Position numbers and translations under genes: made by a program. This document shows positions 29,215 to 39,496 of a stretch of DNA of 64,000 bases, in pieces; the first letter of the stretch is position 1, and each line of letters opens with the position of its first letter. The stretch is from assembly GCA_012103325.1 (NCBI GenBank), contig WLWY01000001.1, positions 1,054,001 to 1,118,000 of the forward strand, written 5' to 3'. This DNA comes from Alphaproteobacteria bacterium (GTDB lineage: Bacteria; Pseudomonadota; Alphaproteobacteria; UBA8366; GCA-2717185). A model generated the notes under the pieces. It saw only the letters and a program-made list of their open reading frames with translations, ran no database searches and was not told the DNA's origin.

Positions 29215-30345
29215 TCAGTCTTTCAGATCTTCCCAGAATTCCTTGACCTTAGCAAAAAAGCCTTCCGACTCCGGGCTAAAGGAACGGCCGGCGCCAGCCT
29301 TCTCGAACTCTTGCAACAGTTCCCGCTGCTTGCGGGACAGGTTTACCGGCGTTTCGATCCGTGCCTCGACATACATGTCGCCACGCTGCCGCGCGTTGAG
29401 CACCGACATGCCCTTGCTGCGCAATCGGAACTGCTGTCCGGTCTGAGTGCCCGGCGGCACGTTTACCTTGGCCTTGCCACCGTCGATGGTCGGCACCTCC
29501 ACCTCGCCGCCAAGCGCGGCGGCTGTCATGGACATCGGTACCTTGCAGAAGATATCGGCCTGATCGCGTTGAAACAGCCGATGCGGCGTCAAGCTGAGGA
29601 AGATATACAGATCGCCTGCCGATGCGCCATTCATCCCCGCTTCCCCTTCACCGGAGAGGCGGATCCTGGTGCCGTCTTCGACCCCCGGGGGGATCTTGAC
29701 CGACAGCGCCTTTTCCTTTTGCGTCCGGCCGGTACCATTGCAGCCTCGGCACGGATTGTCGATCACCTGGCCAGCGCCCCGACAATTCGGACAGGCCCGC
29801 TCTACGGTAAAAAATCCCTGTTGCGAGCGAACCTTCCCAGCACCCTGACAGGTCGGGCAGGACACCGGCTGGGCACCGCCTTCCGCACCACTGCCGCTGC
29901 AAGAATCGCAGGTGACTGAAGACGGCACGCGAATTTCCGCCGAACGCCCGTGAAACGCGTCCTCCAGCGAAATTTCCAAATTGTAGCGAAGATCGGATCC
30001 GCGCCGGTTGCCGCCCCTACCGCGCCGGCCACCCATGAATTCGCCGAACATTTCGTCGAAAATATCAGCGAATCCGCCGGAACCGAAATCGAAGCCGCCG
30101 CCTTGTCCACCCGCGCCCGCATTTTCGAACGCGGCATGGCCATACCGGTCATAGGCTGCCCGCTTTTCCGGGTCCTTCAGAATTTCATAGGCAAGATTGA
30201 TTTCTTTGAATTTATGCTCGGATTCGTCATCGCCCGGATTGCGGTCCGGATGATGCTCCTTCGCCAGTCCGCGAAAGGCCTTTTTTAGGTCATCCGGACT
30301 CGCGTTCCGCGCGACCCCGAGTATTTCATACAGGTCTTTCGACAT
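29215..30345 (-). CDS. dnaJ: Chaperone protein DnaJ
   Basis: DnaJ stimulates the DnaK ATPase and delivers unfolded clients. The 376-residue protein has the J domain with the HPD motif ([14 protein letters not shown] near residue 30), a Gly/Phe-rich linker ([16 protein letters not shown]), four CxxCxGxG zinc modules ([32 protein letters not shown]) and the C-terminal substrate-binding part. It follows dnaK on the same strand with a hairpin in the gap. Confidence 0.98.
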   Translation of the reverse strand: MSKDLYEILGVARNASPDDLKKAFRGLAKEHHPDRNPGDDESEHKFKEINLAYEILKDPEKRAAYDRYGHAAFENAGAGGQGGGFDFGSGGFADIFDEMFGEFMGGRRGRGGNRRGSDLRYNLEISLEDAFHGRSAEIRVPSSVTCDSCSGSGAEGGAQPVSCPTCQGAGKVRSQQGFFTVERACPNCRGAGQVIDNPCRGCNGTGRTQKEKALSVKIPPGVEDGTRIRLSGEGEAGMNGASAGDLYIFLSLTPHRLFQRDQADIFCKVPMSMTAAALGGEVEVPTIDGGKAKVNVPPGTQTGQQFRLRSKGMSVLNARQRGDMYVEARIETPVNLSRKQRELLQEFEKAGAGRSFSPESEGFFAKVKEFWEDLKD

Positions 30346-30364
30346 CCCCCACCCCTAACGAACC

Positions 30365-30393
30365 GGCCGAACGGGTCTTAAAACCGTTCGGCC
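30365..30393 (-). repeat. Perfect 10-bp inverted repeat between dnaK and dnaJ
   Basis: GGCCGAACGG at 30365-30374 pairs with CCGTTCGGCC at 30384-30393 across a 9-base loop. On the transcribed minus strand no T-run follows, so it is not a classical terminator. Such a hairpin could partly attenuate or process the dnaK-dnaJ message and set a lower dnaJ level; that role is inference. Confidence 0.7.
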
Positions 30394-30469
30394 AGCCTCG
30401 TGGCAACATTGCAAATGCGGCACGGCCTCCCCGTGATTTACCGTACCGGTTTGCATCATAATCTTCGGA

Positions 30470-32389
30470 TCAGGCGGATTTGTCCTTGCCGTCGTCGTCG
30501 ACTTCCTCGAAGTCGGCATCGACCACATTCTCATCCGCCGGCGCATCTTCGGCGGTCGGCGCTTCCGGCGCCTCTTCCTCCTGACTTGCCTTGTAAATCG
30601 CTTCGCCGAGTTTCATCGAAGACTGCGAGAGCGCTTCGGTCTTGGCCTTGATCGCCTCGACGTCCTCTCCTTCGGCCGCTTCCTTCAGGGCGGCAACATC
30701 GGCTTCGATCTGCGTCTTGTCTTCATCGGAAACTTTATCGCCATGCTCCGACAAATTCTTTTCCGTCGAATAGATCAGGCCATCGGCACCGTTGCGCAGC
30801 TCGATCAATTCTCTGCGCTTCTTGTCATCCGACGCATGGGCTTCGGCATCCTTGACCATCTGATCGATATCGTCGTCGCTGAGACCGCCGGAGGCCTGGA
30901 TGCGAATCTGCTGCTCCTTACCGGTGCCCTTGTCCTTGGCCGAAACATTGACAATACCGTTCGCATCGATATCGAACGTCACATCGATCTGAGGCAAACC
31001 ACGGGGCGCCGACGGAATGCCAACCAAGTCGAACTGGCCAAGCACCTTGTTGTCGGCAGCCATTTCGCGCTCGCCCTGGAACACCCGGATCGTTACCGCT
31101 GTCTGATTGTCTTCCGCTGTTGAGAAGACCTGACTTTTCTTTGTCGGAATCGTCGTGTTCCGGTCGATCAGACGCGTGAACACGCCACCCAGCGTTTCGA
31201 TACCGAGCGATAGCGGCGTCACATCGAGAAGCAGCACGTCCTTGACATCGCCCTGCAGAACGCCGGCCTGGATCGCCGCGCCGATTGCCACCACTTCGTC
31301 CGGGTTGACGCCGCGGTGCGGTTCGCGTCCGAAAAATTCCTTCACCGTCTCGATAATTTTGGGCATGCGGGTCATGCCGCCAACGAGGATCACCTCGTCG
31401 ATCTCACTTGCCTTCAGCCCAGCATCCTTGAGCGCTTTCTGGCAGGGCTCGACCGTCCGCTGCACGAGATCGTCGACGAGCGCTTCGAGCTTGGCGCGGG
31501 TCAGTTTCATGTTGAGATGCTTCGGGCCGGACTGGTCTGCGGTAATGAACGGCAGATTAATCTCCGTCGACATCGAGCTGGACAGCTCGATCTTCGCCTT
31601 CTCGGCTTCTTCCTTAAGCCGCTGCAGGGCGAGCTGGTCGCTGCGCAGGTCGATGCCCTGTTCGCGCTTAAATTCGTCGCACAGATATTCGATGACCCGC
31701 TGATCGAAATCCTCGCCACCGAGGAACGTATCGCCGTTCGTCGATTTCACCTCGAAGACGCCGTCGCCGATCTCGAGAACGGAAACGTCGAACGTGCCGC
31801 CGCCGAGATCGTATACCGCGATCGTTCCGGCCGTTTTCTTCTCAAGGCCGTATGCAAGCGCTGCCGCGGTCGGCTCGTTGATAATGCGTAGCACCTCCAG
31901 ACCCGCGATCTTGCCCGCGTCCTTGGTTGCCTGCCGCTGTGAATCGTTGAAATAGGCAGGGACGGTAATCACCGCCTGAGTCACCGTATCGCCAAGATAG
32001 GCTTCCGCCGTTTCCTTCATCTTTTGCAGAATGAAGCCGCTGATCTGGCTGGGCGCGTAGGATTTGCCATCGCCGCCTTCAACCCAAGCATCGCCATTCT
32101 CGCCGGCGATAATATTGTAGGGAACTAGTTTCTTGTCTTTCTCGACCTCGGCGTCACCGTCGCGCCGTCCGATCAACCGCTTGATCGAAAAGAACGTATT
32201 GGTCGGGTTGGTGACGGCCTGCCGCTTGGCCGAATGGCCGACAAGGCGTTCGTCGCCGTCCGTAAACGCGACCATCGATGGAGTCGTGCGGTGCCCCTCG
32301 GCACTCTCGATAACTTTCGGGCTGGTGCCCTCCATAACGGCGACACAGGAGTTGGTCGTTCCCAGGTCAATGCCGATCACTTTGCTCAT
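30470..32389 (-). CDS. dnaK: Chaperone protein DnaK (Hsp70)
   Basis: DnaK is the ATP-dependent Hsp70 that works with DnaJ and GrpE. The 639-residue protein has the canonical start [18 protein letters not shown], the ATPase motif [19 protein letters not shown], the linker [16 protein letters not shown] and a C-terminal lid with an acidic tail typical of alphaproteobacterial DnaK. The ribosome site GAGGG lies about 8 bases before the ATG. Confidence 0.99.
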   Translation of the reverse strand: MSKVIGIDLGTTNSCVAVMEGTSPKVIESAEGHRTTPSMVAFTDGDERLVGHSAKRQAVTNPTNTFFSIKRLIGRRDGDAEVEKDKKLVPYNIIAGENGDAWVEGGDGKSYAPSQISGFILQKMKETAEAYLGDTVTQAVITVPAYFNDSQRQATKDAGKIAGLEVLRIINEPTAAALAYGLEKKTAGTIAVYDLGGGTFDVSVLEIGDGVFEVKSTNGDTFLGGEDFDQRVIEYLCDEFKREQGIDLRSDQLALQRLKEEAEKAKIELSSSMSTEINLPFITADQSGPKHLNMKLTRAKLEALVDDLVQRTVEPCQKALKDAGLKASEIDEVILVGGMTRMPKIIETVKEFFGREPHRGVNPDEVVAIGAAIQAGVLQGDVKDVLLLDVTPLSLGIETLGGVFTRLIDRNTTIPTKKSQVFSTAEDNQTAVTIRVFQGEREMAADNKVLGQFDLVGIPSAPRGLPQIDVTFDIDANGIVNVSAKDKGTGKEQQIRIQASGGLSDDDIDQMVKDAEAHASDDKKRRELIELRNGADGLIYSTEKNLSEHGDKVSDEDKTQIEADVAALKEAAEGEDVEAIKAKTEALSQSSMKLGEAIYKASQEEEAPEAPTAEDAPADENVVDADFEEVDDDGKDKSA

Positions 32390-32490
32390 AACGATTACCC
32401 TCTTTTTGCAGCAACTTCCGCCGACCTGCCGTGCAGCCCCGGCAAAAGCCCCATTTGCCTCAGTTCACATCAAATTTACCGATTGACGCT

Positions 32491-32520
32491 CATATGGGAA
32501 TGGCGGAAAAGCCCTGCAAG
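32491..32520 (-). promoter_or_regulatory. Putative heat-shock (RpoH-type) promoter for dnaK
   Basis: On the minus strand, CTTGCAG (32520-32514) is followed after 15 bases by CCCATATG (32498-32491). This matches the known RpoH pattern CTTG...CCCATAT closely in both boxes and spacing. It lies about 100 bp upstream of the dnaK ATG, inside the 229-bp gap after grpE. No CIRCE element (TTAGCACTC/GAGTGCTAA) was seen near dnaK, grpE or hrcA. Confidence 0.65.
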
Positions 32521-32618
32521 CCGCAGAAGCGCATAAAAATTAGCCCAACCCTGTCAAAAACACCGAAAAACGGCATCTCGCCCCTCGACATTGGGCCGGA
32601 TAAAGGAACAAATCACGA

Positions 32619-33248
32619 TCAAGCCGTCGTATCGACATGCTCTACATCGTCGGGCGACTCATCCGGGTCGCCCTTGGCAACGCCGACCATGGCCGGGCGC
32701 AGAAGCCGCTCATGCATGATGTAGCCCGGCTGCATCAACTCAACCACCGTGCCCGGCGCTTGGCCGGTACTCGGTAGCTCGAACATCGCTTGATGCTTCT
32801 CGTAATCGAATTTCTCGCCAAGCGGCAAAATTTGCTGAATACCATGCTTTTCGAAGGCGGCGAGGAGTTCTTTTTCCGTCATTTCAACGCCAACGATGAA
32901 ATTCTTCGCCGCTTCATCGCCCTCGCGCATATCCTCCGGCACAGCGCTCAGCGCACGGTGCAAATTGTCGGCAACGTTAAGCAGATCTTTCGCCAATCCG
33001 CTGGCCGCATAGCGCAACGTATCCTCGCGCTCCCGTTCGCTGCGCTTGCGGATATTCTCTGTCTCCGCGACAAGCCGCAGCATACGATCATTCGCCGCGG
33101 CAAGCTCCGTCTCTAGCTCAGCAATACGGGCTTCAGGCGTTGCAGCGGTTTCTTCGGCCTCCTCGGCCGGCATTTCCGCCGCGTCAGACTCCTCTTCGGA
33201 GCTGTCCGGTTCGGTTTCCTCGGCTTCGCGCCGATCTTCTTCCATCAT
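32619..33248 (-). CDS. grpE: Nucleotide exchange factor GrpE
   Basis: GrpE releases ADP from DnaK. The 209-residue protein has a long acidic, low-complexity N-terminus (residues about 1-45), a coiled-coil helix (ARIAELETELAAANDRMLRL) and the GrpE core signature LLNVADNLHRAL...GVEMTEKELLAAFEKHGI. The ATG at 33248 is preceded by GAGGAAGAG. Upstream in-frame ATGs would overlap hrcA by more than 100 bases and were rejected. It lies 17 bp after the hrcA stop. Confidence 0.96.
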   Translation of the reverse strand: MMEEDRREAEETEPDSSEEESDAAEMPAEEAEETAATPEARIAELETELAAANDRMLRLVAETENIRKRSEREREDTLRYAASGLAKDLLNVADNLHRALSAVPEDMREGDEAAKNFIVGVEMTEKELLAAFEKHGIQQILPLGEKFDYEKHQAMFELPSTGQAPGTVVELMQPGYIMHERLLRPAMVGVAKGDPDESPDDVEHVDTTA

Positions 33249-33265
33249 TCGCTCTTCCTCATGGT

Positions 33266-34303
33266 TCAGCCGATCACGCGACCGACGATCTTTGCCGTAT
33301 AATCCACCATCGGTATGATCCGCCCGTAATTCATGCGTGCGGGGCCGACGACGCCGATCGCACCGACGATTTCCTCGTCGCTGTTCGAAAACGGTGCAAT
33401 GATCACCGAACACCCTGCCAGCGAGAACAATTCGTTGTCCGCCCCGATGAATATCTGCACACCTTCTGCACCGTCCGTCGCCTCGATCATGCGCAATAAG
33501 GCTTCATTGGTCTCCAGTTTCTGAAACAGCGCTCGAATTCGCTCCAAATCCCCCATGCCGGTCACGTCGTCCAGCAGATTGGCCTGACCGCGGACGATAA
33601 GAAAATCCTGACCGACGCCGCCGTTCGACCAGGTTGCCAGACCCGCCTCCACAACGCTTTGCGTCAATTCGTCCAATTCCGCGCGTTCCAGGGCTATTTT
33701 CTTACGAACGTGCTCCTGAGCCTCGGCCAAGGTCCGCCCCGCGACATGGGCCGAGAAAAAATTGGTCGCCTCGACCAGGCTCGAAGCGGGCATGCCGAGT
33801 GGTAAATCGATGACCCGGTTTTCAACCATACCGTCCTGGCTCACGATAACCACCAGCGCCCGGCCCGGGCCGAGGCTGACGAACTCGATATGCTTCAGGG
33901 CAGCTTCCCGTTTCGGCGCCACGACAAGCCCGGCGCAATGCGACAGCCCCGACAACAGCGACGACGCCTCCTCGAGCACCTGGTTCAACGTACGGCCCGT
34001 GGCGGCACACTGGCTTTCGATATTTTTCCGTTCCGTCTCCGTAAGGTTCCCGATTTCCAGGATACCGTCGACAAACAGCTGCAACCCTGCATCCGTCGGC
34101 ATGCGGCCGGCAGATGTATGCGGTGCATAGAGCAACCCGAAATCTTCGAGGTCTGCCATCACGTTGCGTATCGTGGCAGGCGACAACGACATACCGAGCT
34201 GACGCGACAAGGACCGCGAGCCAATCGGCTCACCCGTCTCGACATAGGCCTCCACGACAAGGCGGAGGACTTCCCTGGAGCGTTGATTCAGATCAGGTGC
34301 CAT
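33266..34303 (-). CDS. hrcA: Heat-inducible transcription repressor HrcA
   Basis: HrcA represses heat-shock genes by binding CIRCE. The 345-residue protein has the N-terminal winged helix (QRSREVLRLVVEAYVETGEP, then IGSRSLSRQLGMSLSPATIR) and the GAF-like dimerisation region, ending with the family signature GPARMNYGRIIPMVDYTAKI. No obvious CIRCE operator is visible in this window, so its targets may be elsewhere (for example groESL, as is common in alphaproteobacteria). It is divergent from rph. Confidence 0.96.
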   Translation of the reverse strand: MAPDLNQRSREVLRLVVEAYVETGEPIGSRSLSRQLGMSLSPATIRNVMADLEDFGLLYAPHTSAGRMPTDAGLQLFVDGILEIGNLTETERKNIESQCAATGRTLNQVLEEASSLLSGLSHCAGLVVAPKREAALKHIEFVSLGPGRALVVIVSQDGMVENRVIDLPLGMPASSLVEATNFFSAHVAGRTLAEAQEHVRKKIALERAELDELTQSVVEAGLATWSNGGVGQDFLIVRGQANLLDDVTGMGDLERIRALFQKLETNEALLRMIEATDGAEGVQIFIGADNELFSLAGCSVIIAPFSNSDEEIVGAIGVVGPARMNYGRIIPMVDYTAKIVGRVIG

Positions 34304-34628
34304 CGTGCTGCGGAATGTAGTAACGCCCCCTCTGGGCGTCAATGAGCGCAGGTTACGGTAATTTCATCGAAAGTCCCGCGTTATTACCGGGTATGCCGAG
34401 CGAGGAACGCCATAACACGGTCTCGTTGCGCATCAATGTGTTCGGGGCCTTTCCAATCGACAAAACAATCGTTGCCGAGCAAAAGATTAACATGAACGCT
34501 CTCCCGCTTGTTCCCCAACGTCACATCAGCCAGCCACACACCGCAAAGCCGCACGAACCTTGCTGGACAGTAACGGCAACAAAGACTAGCGTCCCGGCCA
34601 ATCCAAACGAACCAGGGAACACTGGAAC
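34304..34628. other. Intergenic region between divergent hrcA and rph
   Basis: This 325-bp stretch contains the promoters of two divergent genes. No CIRCE element, RpoH-type promoter or RNA gene was recognised. A minus-strand open frame (34384-34641, 85 codons) and a plus-strand one (34342-34632) cross it, but neither has family features I can support. Confidence 0.5.
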
Positions 34629-35342
34629 ATGAAGCGACCATCGGGCCGTACGCCGAACGCGCTGCGAGAGATCAGTCTCGAAACCGGCGTATCCAAATAT
34701 GCCGAAGGATCCTGTTTGACGAAATTCGGCGAAACCCACGTGCTCTGCACAGCCAGCATAGAAGACCGCGTACCGCCCTTCCTACGCAATACGGGCCGTG
34801 GTTGGGTTACCGCCGAATACGGCATGCTGCCGCGCTCGACCGAAACGCGGATCGATCGCCGCCGTGCGGCTGAGTCGGGCCGTACACAGGAGATTCAACG
34901 ACTTATCGGGCGAAGTCTGCGCGCGGTAACGCGCCTCGACGGGTTTGGTGAGCGGCAGATTCGGGTTGATTGCGACGTGCTGCAGGCCGATGGGGGTACG
35001 CGTACAGCCGCAATTACGGGCGGCTATGTCGCCCTCCATCTTGCCTTTCAGCACATGCGGTCCCTCGACGCGATCGAGGAAATCCCGCTCAGCGACTCCG
35101 TCGCGGCCATCTCCTGTGGCCTGTGGGAGGGCGAAGCGGTGCTCGATCTCGACTACGCGGAGGATTCGACCGCCCAAGCAGACTCGAACTTCGTTTTCAC
35201 CGGTTCTGGTGGCATCGTCGAAGTGCAGGGTACGGCCGAAGGAGATCCGTTTTCCCAGGACGCGTTTCTCGCGCTGATGGCCCTGGCGCGAAAGGGCGTT
35301 GATGAACTGGCGCCCCTGCAAGCCGCTGCTTTGGGTCTCTGA
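34629..35342 (+). CDS. rph: Ribonuclease PH
   Basis: RNase PH trims tRNA 3' ends by phosphorolysis. The 237-residue protein has the canonical N-terminus [20 protein letters not shown], then [20 protein letters not shown] and the phosphate-binding region [20 protein letters not shown], with the acidic catalytic region [19 protein letters not shown]. Length and motifs are standard. rdgB follows after 18 bp, a common alphaproteobacterial pairing. Confidence 0.97.
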   Translation: MKRPSGRTPNALREISLETGVSKYAEGSCLTKFGETHVLCTASIEDRVPPFLRNTGRGWVTAEYGMLPRSTETRIDRRRAAESGRTQEIQRLIGRSLRAVTRLDGFGERQIRVDCDVLQADGGTRTAAITGGYVALHLAFQHMRSLDAIEEIPLSDSVAAISCGLWEGEAVLDLDYAEDSTAQADSNFVFTGSGGIVEVQGTAEGDPFSQDAFLALMALARKGVDELAPLQAAALGL

Positions 35343-35360
35343 ACCAGGAAACGGGACATC

Positions 35361-35963
35361 GTGACGCGACACTTCGACGGCGATCGGCTGGTCATCGCCA
35401 GCCATAATCGGGGCAAGGTCCGCGAATTCGGCGACCTGCTTCGACCTTTCGGCATCAAGCTTGTTTCCGCGGGCGAACTCGGCTTACCGGAACCGGTGGA
35501 GGACGGCGCGACCTTCCGGGAGAATGCAGCGCTCAAAGCCCATGCCGCCGCCAGCGGCGCGCAATTGCCCGCTCTGTCCGACGATTCCGGCCTTGCCGTT
35601 TCGGCACTGGACGGACAACCGGGAATCTACTCCGCGCGCTGGGCAGGACCGGAGAAGGACTTTGCCAGGGCGATGCAGCGCGTCGAAGAAAAACTCGGCG
35701 ACACAGCCGACCGCAGCGCACGGTTTGTTTGCGCCTTGGCGTTGGCATGGCCCGACGGGGATATCGAAATTTTCGAGGGTACCGTCGCGGGCGATCTGGT
35801 TTGTCCGCCGCGCGGCGGCCGCGGTTTCGGCTACGATCCGATGTTCCTGCCGCACGGTCACACGGAAACCTTCGGCGAAATGGACCCAGCCCAAAAGCAC
35901 GAAATCAGCCACCGCGCCGATGCGTTCAACCAGCTGGTCGCCGGCTGCTTTCGAAAAAGCTGA
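35361..35963 (+). CDS. rdgB: Non-canonical purine NTP pyrophosphatase (RdgB/HAM1)
   Basis: The enzyme hydrolyses ITP, dITP and XTP to keep them out of nucleic acids. The 200-residue protein has [16 protein letters not shown] at the N-terminus, the catalytic [20 protein letters not shown] and YSARWAG, and [11 protein letters not shown] near the C-terminus. GTG start at 35361 follows AGGAAACGGGA. The radical-SAM gene hemW starts 5 bp after its stop. Confidence 0.96.
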   Translation: MTRHFDGDRLVIASHNRGKVREFGDLLRPFGIKLVSAGELGLPEPVEDGATFRENAALKAHAAASGAQLPALSDDSGLAVSALDGQPGIYSARWAGPEKDFARAMQRVEEKLGDTADRSARFVCALALAWPDGDIEIFEGTVAGDLVCPPRGGRGFGYDPMFLPHGHTETFGEMDPAQKHEISHRADAFNQLVAGCFRKS

Positions 35964-35967
35964 CGCC

Positions 35968-37125
35968 GTGATTACGGGGGATCCGGCATTCGAAAGCGAC
36001 CTGGCCCTGTATATCCATTGGCCCTTCTGCCTTTCGAAATGCCCCTATTGCGACTTCAACAGTCACGTCCGCGAGCAAATCGACGAAGCCCGCTGGCGGT
36101 CCGCGTTGTTGCGCGATCTCAATAGTATCGCGGAAGCGACGCCCAAGCGGCGGATTGCGAGCATCTTCTTCGGCGGCGGCACACCGTCTCTGATGAGCCC
36201 GGGCACGGTTGCAGCCCTGCTCGATCAGGTCGCCCAGCATTGGTCGTTCTCGCCCGACGCGGAAATTACGCTCGAAGCCAACCCAACCTCGGTCGAACGC
36301 CAACGCCTTGCCGATATCCGGGCGGCAGGCGTGAACAGAGTTTCACTCGGCGTGCAGGCGCTCGACGACGAGGCGTTGGCGTTTCTCGGCCGCGGCCACA
36401 GCGCCGATGAGGCGCTTGCCGCGGTTGGCGATGCCGCACGGCTGTTCGACCGGTTCTCGTTCGATCTCATCTATGGCCGGCCCGAACAAAGTGCCGCGGC
36501 ATGGCGGGACGAACTTGGCCGCGCGCTGCACTATGCGGGGGATCATCTTTCGGTCTACCAGCTGACTTTGGAGCCGGGGACGCCGTTCCACGCCTTGTGG
36601 CGGCGCGGGCGCCTCGATCCGCTGGCGGAAGAGGAAGCGGCGGACTTGTACGACGTCACGCAGGAAATCTTGGCGGTAGCCGGGCTGCCCGCTTACGAAA
36701 TCTCCAACCATGCAGCGCCTGGTGCGGAAAGCCGGCACAATCTGATCTATTGGCGCTATGGTGATTATGCCGGTATCGGGCCCGGTGCGCACGGACGCGT
36801 GACGCTCGGTGGCGAAAAGGCCGCAACCCAGCGCATCCGTAGCCCGGAAGCGTGGCTGGAGCAGGTGGAGACAAAAGGGCACGGCGCGGAACCTTCGGAA
36901 ACGCTGAGCGCCGAAACGCAATTCTCCGAAATCGTGCTGATGGGGCTGCGGCTTGCAGAAGGCATACCGGAGTCGCGGATTCAAGCCGTTGGCGGCGCGT
37001 TCGACCCTGACCGTCTCAAATCGCTTACTGAAAACGGTTTGATCGAACGGTCCGCCGGGCGCATTCGGGCGACGGAAGCAGGGCGTACCCGGCTCGACGC
37101 AGTGATCGCCCATTTATTAGGCTGA
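35968..37125 (+). CDS. hemW: HemW-like radical SAM protein (heme chaperone)
   Basis: This is a radical SAM protein of the coproporphyrinogen oxidase-like HemW family, which traffics heme. The 385-residue protein has YIHWPFCLSKCPYCDFNSHV with the C-x3-C-x2-C cluster motif, FFGGGTPSLM, and the downstream SLGVQALDDEALAFLGRGH. The frame is open far upstream into rdgB, but the GTG at 35968 places the motif about 20 residues from the start, as in the family. Confidence 0.94.
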   Translation: MITGDPAFESDLALYIHWPFCLSKCPYCDFNSHVREQIDEARWRSALLRDLNSIAEATPKRRIASIFFGGGTPSLMSPGTVAALLDQVAQHWSFSPDAEITLEANPTSVERQRLADIRAAGVNRVSLGVQALDDEALAFLGRGHSADEALAAVGDAARLFDRFSFDLIYGRPEQSAAAWRDELGRALHYAGDHLSVYQLTLEPGTPFHALWRRGRLDPLAEEEAADLYDVTQEILAVAGLPAYEISNHAAPGAESRHNLIYWRYGDYAGIGPGAHGRVTLGGEKAATQRIRSPEAWLEQVETKGHGAEPSETLSAETQFSEIVLMGLRLAEGIPESRIQAVGGAFDPDRLKSLTENGLIERSAGRIRATEAGRTRLDAVIAHLLG

Positions 37126-37140
37126 CAGATCGTCGCCCTA

Positions 37141-38526
37141 TCAGTTCGTCGTCGCTGCGAAACTCTGCGGTGCCGACCGGCGTGCTGTCGTACCGGTGCG
37201 GTTTACCTCATGGATCGCAAAGGCGCGTTCCGCCACGCCTTCCGAACGCAAACGAAAGATACCGTCGACACCGAGGAAACCATTGTCGTCCATAAGCGCA
37301 TCGAGTGAATAATCGGGACCGTTTTCGCTCTGTGCCAGCACGACAGCAAGCGCCGTCGCGTCATAGGCCAAAGTCGCCAGACGGGGTGCGGCGCGATCAA
37401 AAATCTTACGAAACCTGGTGTTGAACCGTTCCCGTTCTTCGGTCGGCGATCCAGCGAACCAGGACCCGATCAAGGCCGGTTCCGAACCGAGGTTCGGGAT
37501 GAGGTCCCACGACCGCAAGCCGAGAAAGCGAACTGCCGGCTGGTCAACATCGAAATAGTAGAGCAAAGACGACAGCGCCCGCAGCCGCTCGCCGCTTTCC
37601 GGTATCAACACGGAATCGTATGGCAGCGCACCGATGGTATCCAGCCGCTTCAGACGGCGCAGCGCCTGCCTTGCAACCTCATCGCCTTTTTCCGTCAGTG
37701 CCCTGCGCTGCGCCAATAACGCCTGATGGCGCGTATTGTAGTTGGCGAACACCTTGACCTCGCCCGAAAGGTCCGCTGCGCCCGGATCGTAATACATCGT
37801 TCGCACCAGCGAGCCGCCGGCCGCTTCCGCCACGGATCGCGCCGCCTCGACCACGGACCTGCCATAGGCATCGCTGGGCGCCAGTACGGCGAAGCGCGAC
37901 AGGCCTTCGGAAAGGGCGTATCCGACGATGGCCTGCACCTGTTGGCGGGGAACGAAGCCGAGAATGAAAACCCCATCCCCGGCCACTTCACGTGAATTCG
38001 AGAAGGCGACGACCGGCACACCGGCGTCCCGCGCGATGGGTGCGGCGGCCCTCACGGAATCTGCGTGCAGGGGTCCCAGGATCAGTTGTGCGCCCTGCTG
38101 CACGGCCTGTCTTGCCGCCCTCTCCGCACCCGCCGCGGTACCGCGCGTATCGATCGGCATCAGAGCGAAAGATTTATCCGCCAGCTCGAACATCGAAAGC
38201 TGCGCCGCGTCCAACATGGCCTGACCGAGCTGTGCGCTGGTTCCCGTGAGCGGCAGAAGAATTGCTACTCGCGCCTCCGTCGACGGCGCGCCGGGCGTGG
38301 CGGTATTTTCCGTTCCTGACGCAGGGCCATCGCTGGAGGTCGCCGGATCCGCAACTCGCGCGGGCGGTGCCAGCGCTCCTGGCGCTGGCACTGCATTTGG
38401 CGATCGGGATTCCGATGTTTGTTGCTTCGGTTCGAATTTGCGGAACCGTGGTTGATCTTCTACCGTGGGGCCAGCGCAACCGGCGGCCGTGAGGAGTATG
38501 ATCGCCGCGACCGGAAAAAGGCGCAT
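37141..38526 (-). CDS. LpoA/YraM-like lipoprotein (penicillin-binding protein activator)
   Basis: The 461-residue protein begins with a lipoprotein signal peptide (MRLFPVAAIILLTAAGCAG), a Pro/Ser-rich linker, and a periplasmic binding-protein type I fold (from about residue 85: ARVAILLPLTGTSAQLGQA; DAGVPVVAFSNSREV; FVPRQQVQAIVGYAL). In alphaproteobacteria this family lies beside rsmI-yraN-gshB, as here, and is linked to peptidoglycan synthesis. Open frame extends upstream through rsmI's leader; the ATG at 38526 is set by the lipobox. Confidence 0.88.
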   Translation of the reverse strand: MRLFPVAAIILLTAAGCAGPTVEDQPRFRKFEPKQQTSESRSPNAVPAPGALAPPARVADPATSSDGPASGTENTATPGAPSTEARVAILLPLTGTSAQLGQAMLDAAQLSMFELADKSFALMPIDTRGTAAGAERAARQAVQQGAQLILGPLHADSVRAAAPIARDAGVPVVAFSNSREVAGDGVFILGFVPRQQVQAIVGYALSEGLSRFAVLAPSDAYGRSVVEAARSVAEAAGGSLVRTMYYDPGAADLSGEVKVFANYNTRHQALLAQRRALTEKGDEVARQALRRLKRLDTIGALPYDSVLIPESGERLRALSSLLYYFDVDQPAVRFLGLRSWDLIPNLGSEPALIGSWFAGSPTEERERFNTRFRKIFDRAAPRLATLAYDATALAVVLAQSENGPDYSLDALMDDNGFLGVDGIFRLRSEGVAERAFAIHEVNRTGTTARRSAPQSFAATTN

Positions 38527-38620
38527 TACAGACCAGCGATTCCAGGAGTCCCCAAAACGGCGTGAGCGACCATATGGAAGCCCAAACGTAAATTCGGTTT
38601 TTTCTGAACGGTCTGATTTC

Positions 38621-39490
38621 ATGACGCAGGACACTAGTGAGCCTTTGAAAATAAGTAAACCGGCGCCGGGCCTGTATGTGGTCGCAACGCCAATTGGCAA
38701 CCTCCGGGACATCACCTTCCGCGCTGTCGATACTTTGACGGCGGCGGACGTGATTGCCTGCGAAGATACGCGCGTCACCGCGAAACTGCTTGCCGCGCAC
38801 AACGTGGCAACGCGCACCCTCTCATATCATGAGCACAATGCGGCCAAAATGCGACCGATGCTCCTGCGCCGCCTGCAGCAAGGCGAGATCGTCGCCCTGG
38901 TGAGCGACGCAGGGACGCCGCTAATTTCCGATCCCGGCTATAAGCTGGTTTGCGCCGCGGTCGAAGCGAATATTCCGGTCACCGCCATTCCTGGCGCGAG
39001 CGCACCGCTGACGGCGATGGCTGCCGCCGGGCTACCTTCGGATCGGTTTCTTTTTGCCGGATTCCTTCCGACGCGAACGGCGCAACGCCGGACGGCCCTG
39101 CAACCCCTCGCGGCGATCGATGCCACATTGATATTTTTCGAATCTCCGCGCCGTCTTGCCGCAAGCCTTGCCGATATGCGCGACGTACTGGGCCTCCGGC
39201 CGGCTGTAATCGCGCGCGAGCTGACCAAACGGTATGAGGAATTTCGCCGGGATACGATCGGTGCGTTGGCGGAATATTACCAGGAAGCCGGTGCCCCCAA
39301 GGGCGAAGTCGTTGTCGTCGTCGCACCGCCCGATGCGGACGAAGAACCAGCGATAGATCTTGACGAATTGTTGCGGCAAGCATTGGCAGGAATGAGCGTA
39401 CGGGACGCCGCCGCCACTGTTAGCACGGCAACCGGCCGGCCGCGCCGCGAAGTCTACGCCCGCGCACTGGAACTGGATCGCGAGGAGTGA
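38621..39490 (+). CDS. rsmI: 16S rRNA 2'-O-methyltransferase RsmI (C1402)
   Basis: RsmI methylates the ribose of C1402 in 16S rRNA. The 289-residue protein has the SAM-binding tetrapyrrole-methylase-fold start LYVVATPIGNLRDITFRAVD, CEDTRVTAKLLAAH, VSDAGTPLISDPGYKLV and PGASAPLTAMAAAGL. The ATG at 38621 is chosen because the protein then starts about 20 residues ahead of the first motif. Divergent from the LpoA-like gene; yraN follows after 6 bp. Confidence 0.97.
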   Translation: MTQDTSEPLKISKPAPGLYVVATPIGNLRDITFRAVDTLTAADVIACEDTRVTAKLLAAHNVATRTLSYHEHNAAKMRPMLLRRLQQGEIVALVSDAGTPLISDPGYKLVCAAVEANIPVTAIPGASAPLTAMAAAGLPSDRFLFAGFLPTRTAQRRTALQPLAAIDATLIFFESPRRLAASLADMRDVLGLRPAVIARELTKRYEEFRRDTIGALAEYYQEAGAPKGEVVVVVAPPDADEEPAIDLDELLRQALAGMSVRDAAATVSTATGRPRREVYARALELDREE

Positions 39491-39496
39491 CCAGCG

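Noticed and set aside
34384..34641. 85-codon minus-strand frame between hrcA and rph
   Set aside because: Its end looks weakly like a hydrolase tail, but there is no N-terminal domain or ribosome site and it overlaps the rph start.
35461..35967. Long N-terminal extension of hemW
   Set aside because: It overlaps rdgB out of frame; the radical SAM motif belongs near the N-terminus, which supports the GTG at 35968.
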